From Acidobacteriaceae bacterium (GTDB lineage: Bacteria; Acidobacteriota; Terriglobia; Terriglobales; Acidobacteriaceae), in contig JAOAPG010000134.1 in the NCBI GenBank assembly GCA_025462785.1, positions 1 through 5,549 on the forward strand: DNA of 5,549 bases. Direction: 5' to 3'. Shown one piece after another: positions 1-5,549 of the stretch (position 1 is its first letter; each line of letters starts with the position of its first letter). The notes below the pieces were generated by a model. The model searched no databases. It was not told the DNA's origin and saw nothing but the letters and a program-made list of their open reading frames with translations. A program made the position numbers and the translations under genes.

Positions 1-143
1 AGTCTCGCAGTCGTCGATTTGCCACTGGGTATGTCGGGGTCTTCTGCTTCAGGAGATGCAGGCGGCCTTAGTCGTAGTTGACCTTAACTGATCGCCAAGC
101 TCCAGTTGAACAAAGAAGATCAAGCAAGAAAATTAAAATGCAG

Positions 144-149
144 AAAGGA
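144..149 (+). promoter_or_regulatory. Ribosome binding site that sets the cupredoxin start
   Basis: An AAAGGA core lies 9 bases before the ATG at 159. The two earlier in-frame starts (78 and 138) have no comparable site. A start at 159 also places a basic MRKNN segment directly before the hydrophobic core of the signal peptide, as expected for an exported protein. Confidence 0.6.
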
Positions 150-158
150 AACAGAACA

Positions 159-518
159 ATGAGGAAGAACAATGTGTGGTTTGCAAGTTTGGCAGTACCG
201 GTAATTGTGGCGGTGCTGCTGCTGTTAGCGGGATCACCGAAGGTGAACGCGAATAGCCAGCCGTCAGCGGCAAACACGGAGGTGAAAATTGATAACTTCA
301 GTTTTGGGCCACAGACAGTCACGGTCCCAGTTGGAGCGACAGTAACCTGGACGAACCGTGATGATATCCCTCACACCGTAGTCAGCACAGACGGTGTGTT
401 CAAGTCCAAGGTTAGGGATACGGATGAAAAGTTCTCATACACGTTTACCAAGGCAGGAACTTATTCGTACTACTGTTCGGTCCATCCGAAGATGACGGGC
501 CAGATTGTGGTGCAGTGA
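159..518 (+). CDS. Exported cupredoxin (plastocyanin/amicyanin-like type 1 copper protein)
   Basis: Small blue-copper electron carrier of the periplasm or outer membrane face, 119 residues. Residues 1-5 are basic, and 8-24 form a hydrophobic core (FASLAVPVIVAVLLLLA) followed by a probable cleavage region around 25-34, so this is a Sec-type signal peptide with no twin arginine. The mature domain (about 40-119) is a single Greek-key cupredoxin. All four copper ligands are visible: His72 in DIPHTV, then Cys106, His109 and Met112 in YYCSVHPKMTG. This spacing is that of the short amicyanin-like ligand loop. The family is known to pass electrons between redox partners, and the partner here is unknown. 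An in-frame ATG at 138 and a non-ATG start at 78 would extend the N-terminus, but the ribosome binding site and signal peptide favour 159. No recognisable redox partner gene is adjacent. The fold assignment is firm; the exact physiological role is not. Confidence 0.9.
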   Translation: MRKNNVWFASLAVPVIVAVLLLLAGSPKVNANSQPSAANTEVKIDNFSFGPQTVTVPVGATVTWTNRDDIPHTVVSTDGVFKSKVRDTDEKFSYTFTKAGTYSYYCSVHPKMTGQIVVQ

Positions 519-646
519 GACTCGGAGTTCTAGATGGCATGGCAAGAGAAACGGATTTCCATTCCACATGGCAACCATAGCTTTTAGGAACGGTTGGCGA
601 TCGAGGCTGATTCGGTACGACGTAGCTTTTGATTGTTCGAATCTCT

Positions 647-700
647 CCTGCTGCTCGGCAGGCGCTGTACAGGGAAACCGGTTACCGCGCCTGCATTTTT
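647..700 (+). terminator. Hairpin with T-run upstream of tatA (terminator or attenuator)
   Basis: GCAGGCGC (658-665) pairs perfectly with GCGCCTGC (687-694), and TTTTT follows at 696-700. The inner part continues as GTA/TAC (667-669 with 683-685), C670-G681 and GG/CC, closed by a GAAA tetraloop (674-677). This has the shape of an intrinsic terminator. It could end the cupredoxin transcript, whose stop is 140 bases upstream. In addition, CCTGC at 647-651 can pair with GCAGG at 658-662, the left arm of the terminator. The two foldings exclude each other, as in an attenuator. The structure is read directly from the sequence; regulation is inference. Confidence 0.65.
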
Positions 701-744
701 ATTAACACGTTTTAAATTGTTTTTAGGTGATCTAAGGAGCCTGG

Positions 745-948
745 ATGTTTGAAGGACTGTTTCAACCCACGCATCTGCTGGTAATTTTCGGAATTGGCAC
801 TGCTGGTGTTCGGCCCTAAGAAACTTCCAGAGTTGGGCAAAGGAATCGGGGTGGGATTCGCGGCTTCAAGTCAGCCATGAAAGCTGACGAAGAGAAGCCA
901 GCTAACACAACAACCACGATGGCTAACCACCAAAGCGCAATCGAGTAA
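745..948 (+). pseudogene. tatA: TatA, twin-arginine translocase pore subunit, with two compensating frameshifts
   Basis: TatA oligomers form the channel of the Tat system, which exports folded proteins across the inner membrane. The ATG at 745 follows AAGGAG (734-739) by 5 bases. Frame one gives MFEGLFQPTHLLVIFGI (745-795) and would then stop at TAA 817. Shifting by one base at 796/797 gives ALLVFGPKKLPELGKGIGV (797-853), with the family's FGPKKLPELGKG hinge after the membrane helix. Shifting back near 854-855 restores the first frame and gives IRGFKSAMKADEEKP, the amphipathic helix, followed by a polar tail ending at TAA 946-948. The composite is 67 residues, a normal TatA length. In effect one base is extra in the GG at 796-797 and one is missing in the G-rich stretch 848-855. 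As written the gene cannot make TatA. Because the shifts cancel and both touch G runs, sequencing error is more likely than true decay. TatA rather than TatB is favoured by the short length and the KKLPELGK motif. Confidence 0.85.
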
Positions 949-1079
949 ATCGTGGGGTTTGGGTACTAATAACCTGCAATACATACCTCGCCAACTCTTC
1001 TTGTGCGAACTCAACTGTAGTTTGCAATGCGAAGATGTCAAAGGATAGCAGTTTTGGGTCGAAACCAAAGGACTTGCTC

Positions 1080-2258
1080 TTAGAACGCGTCGATGCCCGT
1101 CACACTGTTTCCAATGATCAGCGTGTGAATATCGTGGGTGCCCTCGTAGGTCTTCACCGACTCGAGGTTCATCATGTGACGCATGATCGGATACTCGTCT
1201 GCTATTCCATTCGCGCCCAGAATGTCCCGGGATAGACGGGCACACTCCAGCGCCATCCAAACATTATTTCGCTTCGCCATCGAGATATGTTGATGCTGAA
1301 CTTTATCCTGATCCTTCAATCGGCCCACCTGTAGCACGAGCAGCTGCGCCTTCGTGATTTCGGAGATCATCCACGCTAACTTTTCCTGGACAAGCTGGCG
1401 CGAGGCGATTGGCTCATTGTGAAATTGCTTGCGGAGTTGCGAATACTGCAGAGCGCAATCATAGCAAGACATCGCAGCGCCAATCGCTCCCCACGCAATG
1501 CCGTAGCGCGCTTGATTCAAGCACATCAGCGGAGACTTGAGGCCGCCACTTTTTGGCAACAGATTCGACTCGGGGATGTGTACATCCTGCATCGATAATC
1601 CGGAAGTCACGGAAGCTCGCAGCGACCATTTTCCATGGATATCGAAGGCTCGAAATCCGGGACGATTGGCCTCCACTAGGAATCCGCGGATATTGTTATC
1701 TTCGTTCTCAACCTTTGCCCAGATCACGGCGACGTCGGCGATTGAGCCGGAGGTGATCCACATCTTTTCGCCGTTCAGGACATATTCATTGCCGACCTTC
1801 CGGGCACGGGTGCGCATGCCTCCGGGATTCGATCCGAAATCAGGCTCCGTAAGCCCGAAGCAACCAAGCTTTTCACCCTGCTGCATCGCAGGGAGCCACA
1901 GATCTTTTTGTTCGTCACTCCCAAACGCATAAATTGGATACATGACCAAGGCAGACTGCACACTGACAAACGAACGCACACCCGAGTCGCCGCGCTCCAA
2001 CTCCTGTGTGACCAGACCGTACTCCACGGTCGACATTCCCGCGCAACCGTAACCCGTTAGGCTCGCTCCAAAGAAGCCCAAGTCCGCCATGGGCTTTACT
2101 AACTCGCGAGGAAAGCGGCCCGCGCGATTGCACTCTTCTATAATAGGGATCAAGTTGTCTTCGATGAATTTGCGCGACGTATCCCGCACCAGCCGCTCGT
2201 CGTCGTTGAGCAGGGTGTCGAATTCGATAAAGTCAACTCCGCGAAACTTCAAAGCCAT
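1080..2258 (-). CDS. gcdH: Acyl-CoA dehydrogenase, glutaryl-CoA dehydrogenase type
   Basis: Cytoplasmic FAD enzyme of 392 residues, full length for the family, predicted to oxidise (and in the classical enzyme also decarboxylate) glutaryl-CoA to crotonyl-CoA in lysine, tryptophan and aromatic degradation, passing electrons to electron-transfer flavoprotein. An N-terminal helical domain (about 15-130) is followed by a beta domain with CFGLTEPDFGSNPGGM (133-148) and MWITSG (166-171), then a C-terminal helical domain. The catalytic base is Glu372 in TYEGTHDIHTLIIG. The glutaryl-CoA subgroup is indicated by SGVRSFVSVQSALVM with Arg95, matching the arginine that binds the substrate carboxylate, by Glu88 in ELERGDSG, and by RYGIAWG and GRLKDQDK. 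The start ATG (2256-2258) gives the expected N-terminus, but its ribosome binding site is weak (GGA 11 bases upstream). The gene stands alone, convergent with tatA and divergent from the TPR-like gene, with no ETF or CoA-transferase neighbour. A non-decarboxylating relative cannot be excluded. Confidence 0.9.
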   Translation of the reverse strand: MALKFRGVDFIEFDTLLNDDERLVRDTSRKFIEDNLIPIIEECNRAGRFPRELVKPMADLGFFGASLTGYGCAGMSTVEYGLVTQELERGDSGVRSFVSVQSALVMYPIYAFGSDEQKDLWLPAMQQGEKLGCFGLTEPDFGSNPGGMRTRARKVGNEYVLNGEKMWITSGSIADVAVIWAKVENEDNNIRGFLVEANRPGFRAFDIHGKWSLRASVTSGLSMQDVHIPESNLLPKSGGLKSPLMCLNQARYGIAWGAIGAAMSCYDCALQYSQLRKQFHNEPIASRQLVQEKLAWMISEITKAQLLVLQVGRLKDQDKVQHQHISMAKRNNVWMALECARLSRDILGANGIADEYPIMRHMMNLESVKTYEGTHDIHTLIIGNSVTGIDAF

Positions 2259-2374
2259 GGGATCTCATTTCCGTGCCTTCGCCATTGAGAGAGGGGAAAG
2301 GCGAGGAGCAAACTTTAAAGGCTAACACAGGGGGACCGGGGGGTCAAACCTTGGGGTAGAGTGTCCCGGAATGA

Positions 2375-2425
2375 ACTTGCGAGTGGACCAGTCTTTACAA
2401 TCTTTTGACCACTGGACTTGCGAGT
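2375..2425. repeat. Repeated 10-bp imperfect palindrome ACTTGCGAGT
   Basis: ACTTGCGAGT occurs at 2375-2384 and again at 2416-2425, with starts 41 bases apart, close to four helical turns. Each copy is itself nearly palindromic (ACT-T-GC-G-AGT). The pair lies just upstream of the TPR-like gene start at 2462, in the divergent intergenic region. This is an arrangement that could serve as a paired operator. The repeat is seen; a regulatory role is inferred. Confidence 0.45.
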
Positions 2426-2461
2426 ATTCTGAGAACTGCATCCAACTTAAAAGATATGCTG

Positions 2462-3352
2462 ATGGCTAACAAAAACGCTGGCGGGATAAATACCCCGGCT
2501 AAGCTCCGAGTTCCGCGATTCCTCTTCTTTGCTCTATTGGGCGTTGTATTTCTCACCGCGCAGCTAGCAACGGCGGATGCGCGACCCCTGTCAACCGGTC
2601 CTCTCGACGAAGGTTTTCATCTTCTTTATAGCCTTGATTTCAACCGCGCCCACCAAGTGTTCCTTGCATATGAAGGTGGACATCCGGACGATCCGTTAGC
2701 ACCAGCTTGCGATGCTGCAGGATTGTTGTTTTCTGAATTCAACCGATTGGGCGTTCTCGAAGCGCAGTTTTACGACGACGACAAATCATTTGAAAATCGT
2801 AAGAAACAGAATGCGGATCCGGCGGTGCGCGAACGGTTTAATGCGGCTATTCAGCTTTCTGAAAGCCGCGCCCATGCGAAGCTCGCAAAAAATCCAAAAG
2901 ATCCCGATGCGCTCTTCGCTCTGACTCTTTCTTCAGGTTTGCAAGCCGACTACGCCGCATTAATTGAGAAGAGCAATCTGACTTCATTGCATTTCACGAA
3001 AGTTGCAACCGGATGGGCCGACCAGTTGCTAGCGGTCGACCCGAAATGTTACGACGCCCACGTTGCCACTGGATTTAGTAAGTACATCATTGGAAGCATG
3101 TCCGCGCCGGTGCGCTGGCTCGTCCGACTTGGAGGTGTTTCTGGGGATAAGAAGGCTGGAATCTCGGAACTGCAACTCACCGCCGACCATGGACGCTACC
3201 TTGCACCTTTCGCGCGCATTCTTTTGGCTATTGCCTACGTTCGCGAAAAAGATCGGCCCCGTGCACGAGAAATCTTGGCTTCGCTGCGGGATGAGTTTCC
3301 AAGCAATCCGCTCTTCGCCAAAGAAATCGCCCGCCTAGACACAAGACGCTAA
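2462..3352 (+). CDS. Secreted TPR-like helical-repeat protein of unknown function
   Basis: A 296-residue protein that I cannot assign to a named function. A basic N-terminus (KLRVPR, 14-19) leads into a hydrophobic stretch (20-36, FLFFALLGVVFLTAQLA) and a probable signal peptidase site at ATADA/RP (about residue 40). The remainder looks alpha-helical. GFHLLYSLDFNRAHQVFLAY (51-70) reads like one tetratricopeptide helix pair. KNPKDPDALFALTLSSGL (143-160), LLAVDPKCYDAHVATGFSKY (189-208) and LLAIAYVREKDRPRAREILA (254-273, followed by FPSNPLFAKE) recall the TPR pattern of paired helices with a D/N-P turn. No catalytic motif is seen. The frame is open further upstream through a TTG at 2405 and an ATG at 2456. 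The ATG at 2462 is preferred because AAAAGA (2449-2454) precedes it by 7 bases. It is probably a separate unit from pstS, 144 bases downstream. Confidence 0.75.
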   Translation: MANKNAGGINTPAKLRVPRFLFFALLGVVFLTAQLATADARPLSTGPLDEGFHLLYSLDFNRAHQVFLAYEGGHPDDPLAPACDAAGLLFSEFNRLGVLEAQFYDDDKSFENRKKQNADPAVRERFNAAIQLSESRAHAKLAKNPKDPDALFALTLSSGLQADYAALIEKSNLTSLHFTKVATGWADQLLAVDPKCYDAHVATGFSKYIIGSMSAPVRWLVRLGGVSGDKKAGISELQLTADHGRYLAPFARILLAIAYVREKDRPRAREILASLRDEFPSNPLFAKEIARLDTRR

Positions 3353-3434
3353 TGAAATGGGTGGAGAAAAAAACTTTGTACGTCCCATTGTTTTATATGC
3401 GTGCCGCCGTCCCATTCATCAGAAATTTATCGTT

Positions 3435-3468
3435 TTGTAACCTTCCTGTAATATTTGCAACGTAAAAC
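3435..3468 (+). promoter_or_regulatory. Pho-box-like direct repeat and possible -10 of pstS
   Basis: TTGTAAC (3435-3441) and CTGTAAT (3446-3452) are 7-base units repeated with an 11-base period and a 4-base spacer, the geometry of PhoB binding sites. TAAAAC (3463-3468), a weak -10, begins 10 bases after the second unit, as at PhoB-activated promoters where the Pho box replaces the -35. Transcription would begin near 3475, just ahead of the ribosome binding site at 3486. Bases differ from the enterobacterial consensus, so PhoB-type control of pstS is an inference from spacing and position. Confidence 0.4.
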
Positions 3469-3485
3469 CAAGTTGACCAACAATA

Positions 3486-3491
3486 AGGAGG
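3486..3491 (+). promoter_or_regulatory. Strong Shine-Dalgarno deciding the GTG start of pstS
   Basis: AGGAGG (within AAGGAGGAG, 3485-3493) sits 5 bases before GTG 3497. The open frame continues upstream to a TTG at 3455, but that codon lies inside the proposed promoter and would put 14 polar residues before the signal peptide. GTG 3497 is therefore the start. Confidence 0.8.
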
Positions 3492-3496
3492 AGCTC

Positions 3497-4498
3497 GTGA
3501 TTCGTCGCTTAGCATTTTTGTGTCTCGCTCTGGCCCTGCCCGCTTTCGGACAGACTACTTTAAATGGAGCAGGCGCCACATTTCCGTACCCCATGTATTC
3601 CAAGTGGTTCAGCGAATATCACAAGCTACACCCGGACGTCGAGATCAATTATCAGTCGATTGGCAGCGGCGGCGGCATTCGCCAGGTTCTTGCAGGCACA
3701 GTCGACTTTGGCGCCAGCGATGGTCCGATGACAGATGAGCAGCTTTCTCAGGCGAAGACCAAGATCCTGCATATTCCAACCGTTCTCGGCGCAGTGGTTC
3801 CCGCGTATAACGTTCCGGGCGTTACTGGAGAAGTGAAATTCACTCCGCAGGTTCTGGCGGGAATCTTCCTTGGCAAGATCACGTCCTGGAATGATCCCGC
3901 GATCGTAAGTGCGAATCCCGGAGTTAACTTTCCTAATCAGCCCATCGTCGTTGTACACCGCTCCGACGGCAGCGGTACCACCTTCATTTTTACTGACTAT
4001 CTCTCGAAGGTGAGCCCTGACTGGCAAAGTGGACCCAGCAAAGGCACTTCTGTTAAATGGCCAGTTGGGTTGGGCGGCAAAGGAAATGAAGGCGTTGCGG
4101 GTATGGTTCGCCAGATGCAAGGCGCAATCGGCTATATCGAATTGATCTACGCCGTGCAGAACAAGATTCCCTACGGAGTCGTAGAGAACTCCTCGAAAAA
4201 TTTCGTGAAGGCCAGCCTTGAAAGCGTCACGGCAGCAGCAGCTTCCGCTCCTAAGATGCCTGCCGACTTCCGCGTTTCTATTACCAATGCACCTGGCAAG
4301 GACGCTTATCCAATTTCCAGCTTCACTTGGTTGCTGATTCCAACTCAGTCCAAGGATGCTGCCAAAGGGAAGATCCTCAATGACTTTTCGAATTGGATGC
4401 TAGCTGATGGACAGAAAATGACCGCGGATCTTACTTACGCGCCACTTCCTGATGCGGTGGTGGTTAAAGTAAAGGAAGCTCTTAAGCAGGTACATTAA
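3497..4498 (+). CDS. pstS: Periplasmic phosphate-binding protein PstS
   Basis: Substrate-binding protein of the high-affinity phosphate ABC transporter, 333 residues from a GTG start. MIRRLAFLCLALALPAFG is a short Sec signal peptide, with cleavage likely near residue 18-19. No lipobox cysteine is present, so the protein should be soluble in the periplasm. Phosphate-pocket motifs match the E. coli protein in order: GAGATFPYPMYSKW (24-37), YQSIGSGGGIRQV (52-64), DFGASDGPM (70-78) and HRSDGSGTTFIFTDYL (154-169). The first supplies the Thr-Phe backbone contacts, the third the aspartate that accepts the phosphate proton (Asp75), and the last the Arg-Ser-Gly-Thr cluster. VKWPVGLGGKGNEGV (186-200) and GAIGYIE (209-215) are also typical. 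The gene ends in its own terminator, so pstC, pstA, pstB and phoU are either elsewhere or outside the window. A Pho-box-like repeat upstream suggests induction by phosphate starvation. Identification is secure. Confidence 0.96.
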   Translation: MIRRLAFLCLALALPAFGQTTLNGAGATFPYPMYSKWFSEYHKLHPDVEINYQSIGSGGGIRQVLAGTVDFGASDGPMTDEQLSQAKTKILHIPTVLGAVVPAYNVPGVTGEVKFTPQVLAGIFLGKITSWNDPAIVSANPGVNFPNQPIVVVHRSDGSGTTFIFTDYLSKVSPDWQSGPSKGTSVKWPVGLGGKGNEGVAGMVRQMQGAIGYIELIYAVQNKIPYGVVENSSKNFVKASLESVTAAAASAPKMPADFRVSITNAPGKDAYPISSFTWLLIPTQSKDAAKGKILNDFSNWMLADGQKMTADLTYAPLPDAVVVKVKEALKQVH

Positions 4499-4524
4499 AG
4501 CCAAGACAAGTTAAAGAAGTACTG

Positions 4525-4551
4525 AGCGCCGGTTAACCCGGCGCTTGTTTT
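4525..4551 (+). terminator. Intrinsic terminator of pstS
   Basis: AGCGCCGG (4525-4532) pairs with CCGGCGCT (4538-4545) around a TTAAC loop, an 8-bp GC-rich stem followed by TGTTTT. It starts 26 bases after the pstS stop codon and separates pstS from the downstream gene. Confidence 0.85.
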
Positions 4552-4584
4552 ATTGGGAAACTCACCTTCCGAATTCCGCTGCTT

Positions 4585-4590
4585 TATACT
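4585..4590 (+). promoter_or_regulatory. Possible -10 element of the small secreted protein gene
   Basis: TATACT matches five of six bases of the -10 consensus. It ends only 10 bases before the ATG at 4601, so transcription would begin about at the start codon and the message would be nearly leaderless. The matching -35 (TCACCT at 4562, 17-base spacing) is poor. A gene-specific promoter is expected here because the pstS terminator lies just upstream. Confidence 0.3.
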
Positions 4591-4600
4591 GGATATTCAG

Positions 4601-5031
4601 ATGAAACACATACGTCCGTCTAATGCCGCGACGAGGCTATGGCACCCGCTACTCTGCCTGATGGTTCTGTCTGGCGTGTTAAGCGCGGCCGAGAATTCCT
4701 ATCAACCGGGAAGGTCGTAGACATTCAGCAGAAGACCCATACCCGGGTTTTGTACTACCAGGTCGACACCCCGGTTACGCAAGATGATCCTTATTATGAG
4801 ATTTCTGTACAAATAAAAAAGGTGGTGTACGTCGGTGAGTATGCCCCACGCCACGCTGTCGATACCTTACCGGAAGAATGGAAGGCGGGAGCGGATATCA
4901 AAGTTAGACTCGAGAAGCACTACATGTTTCTTGAACGCCCTGAGGGTCGCGAGTTACAGCTGCAACTGGTAAAGCATGTTCCTGCAAAGGCCCAATCTGC
5001 AGCCCCGGATTCCTCTTTACCCACGAAATGA
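4601..5031 (+). pseudogene. Small secreted hypothetical protein, frame broken by one base
   Basis: Function unknown. From ATG 4601 the first frame encodes a classical signal peptide: a charged N-terminus with KHIR, a hydrophobic core HPLLCLMVLSGVL, then SAA/ENSYQP. It stops at TAG 4718-4720. The continuation lies one frame over: KVVDIQQKTHTRVLYYQVDT from 4711 onward to TGA 5029-5031. Restoring one missing base in the GGG run 4708-4710 joins them as ENSYQPG-KVVDIQQ, giving 143 residues. The body (about 38-130) is rich in alternating hydrophobic positions (VLYYQV, YYEISVQI, VVYVGEY, KVRLEKHYMFLERP, LQLQLVKHV), suggesting a small beta-rich exported domain with an Ala/Pro/Ser tail. An ATG at 4639 opens the second frame directly, but its first 24 residues are the out-of-frame reading of the signal peptide and are not believable. 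An indel in the sequence is more likely than true loss. It is followed 54 bases later by ppk. Confidence 0.75.
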
Positions 5032-5085
5032 TGGTTACGTTGTTCCAACATTCACATTCTTAAGATAGGCTATCCCTCTCAATCC

Positions 5086-5549
5086 ATGGCTCGAGTCTCG
5101 CTCGACAATCCGGCTAATTTCATCAACCGCGAAGTTTCGTGGCTGGCCTTCAACCGCCGTGTCCTTGAGGAAGCTCAGGATGAAAGCAATCCTTTGCTCG
5201 AGCGCTTAAAGTTTCTGTCGATTACTGCTAGCAATCTGGATGAGTTTTTTGAAGTCCGCGTAGCCTCGTTAGTGCAGCAGATTGAAGACGGCAACACGGA
5301 AGCCGCCGCCGATGGTCTGACGATGCTCGAAGAACGAGATGCGGTCTCACGGATCACACATGATTTCGTCGAAGACCAATATCACTGTTGGAATAACAAG
5401 CTGCTGCCCGCCTTGGCCCAGAGCGGAATCCGAGTTTTGGGAATTAACGAACTCGATGCCAAAGCACGCGCCTTCGTGGATGACTATTGCGAGAAGGAGT
5501 TGGATCTTCTGCTGACTCCGGTAACGGTGGATCCGTCGCATCCTTTTCC
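5086..5549 (+). CDS. ppk1: Polyphosphate kinase 1, N-terminal part (runs off the window)
   Basis: Ppk1 reversibly transfers the terminal phosphate of ATP to a growing polyphosphate chain. Residues 1-154 are present; the full enzyme is around 700 residues, so the head domain, the phosphohistidine and the catalytic C-domains lie beyond the edge. The N-domain is clear: NFINREVSWLAFNRRVLEEA (11-30), SNPLLERLKFLSITASNLDEFFEVRV (34-59, given by position and key residues; Asn50 matches the ATP-contacting asparagine of E. coli Ppk), and LLTPVTVDPSHPF near the edge, a typical family signature. ATG 5086 is the only plausible start: the same frame carries a stop at 5029-5031 and no other start between. 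No good Shine-Dalgarno is seen, which is unusual next to pstS. Its role fits phosphate storage downstream of PstS uptake, though the two are separate units. Confidence 0.95.
   Translation, partial: MARVSLDNPANFINREVSWLAFNRRVLEEAQDESNPLLERLKFLSITASNLDEFFEVRVASLVQQIEDGNTEAAADGLTMLEERDAVSRITHDFVEDQYHCWNNKLLPALAQSGIRVLGINELDAKARAFVDDYCEKELDLLLTPVTVDPSHPF

Noticed and set aside
1..81. Possible C-terminal end of an upstream gene (frame 1, stop at 79-81)
   Set aside because: Only 26 codons are visible, and two frames are open at the edge with neither favoured by composition or motif. It cannot be told from chance.
78..83. TTGACC as a -35 box for the cupredoxin gene
   Set aside because: No acceptable -10 lies 16-18 bases downstream. 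The TAAAAT at 134-139 is much too far away.
590..660. tRNA-like T-loop GTTCGAATC near 635-643
   Set aside because: The flanking bases form only a partial T stem, and no acceptor, D or anticodon arms can be built around it.
505..705. Plus-strand open frame of 66 codons after the cupredoxin
   Set aside because: It overlaps the cupredoxin stop, has no ribosome binding site, runs into the terminator hairpin, and its product is rich in Cys, Arg and Ser with no protein-like pattern.
871..1260. Minus-strand open frame of 129 codons overlapping the gcdH 3' end
   Set aside because: It is in another frame of gcdH and also covers the 3' part of tatA on the opposite strand. Its sequence is rich in Cys, His, Ser and Trp and shows no domain.
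3356..3389. Weak hairpin AATGGG/CCCATT after the TPR-like gene, with GTTTT following
   Set aside because: Six base pairs, half of them A-T, around a 22-base loop are too weak to call a terminator. CGTCCCATT also recurs at 3408-3416, which may be chance.
3626..4120. Minus-strand open frame of 164 codons inside pstS
   Set aside because: It lies wholly within the well-supported pstS gene on the opposite strand and has no recognisable features, so it is a shadow.

Overview
The window reads as a chromosomal stretch from a free-living bacterium, most likely an acidobacterium (Terriglobia-like). This placement is an inference. It rests on the style of the TatA N-terminus (MFEGLFQPTHLLVI...), on the two secreted hypothetical proteins, and on moderate GC with mixed codon use. 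No rRNA or other marker gene confirms it. I see no mobile element, CRISPR array, tRNA or phage gene.

Layout from left to right. (1) 159-518 (+) encodes a small exported type 1 copper protein (cupredoxin). (2) 519-744 holds a strong hairpin plus T-run (658-700) that can compete with an upstream 5-bp hairpin. (3) 745-948 (+) is tatA, the pore subunit of the twin-arginine translocase. Its reading frame is broken twice by compensating one-base shifts, so no long open frame exposes it. (4) 1080-2258 (-) is a convergent, intact acyl-CoA dehydrogenase of the glutaryl-CoA dehydrogenase type. (5) 2259-2461 is a divergent intergenic region with a repeated 10-bp motif. (6) 2462-3352 (+) encodes a secreted TPR-like helical-repeat protein of unknown function. 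(7) 3497-4498 (+) is pstS, the periplasmic phosphate-binding protein, preceded by a Pho-box-like repeat and a strong ribosome binding site and followed at once by a clear terminator. (8) 4601-5031 (+) is a small secreted hypothetical protein. Its signal peptide and body lie in different frames, joined at a GGG run. (9) 5086-5549 (+) is the N-terminus of polyphosphate kinase 1, cut by the window edge.

Functional links are modest. PstS (phosphate capture) and Ppk1 (phosphate storage as polyphosphate) belong to the same physiology but sit in separate transcription units. pstCAB and phoU are not in the window. TatA serves protein export, whereas the cupredoxin next to it has an ordinary Sec-type signal peptide.

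The most useful result is the recovery of two genes hidden by frameshifts (three one-base shifts, all next to short G runs). The pattern looks more like sequence or assembly error than biological decay. I did not find convincing evidence of a new biological system here.
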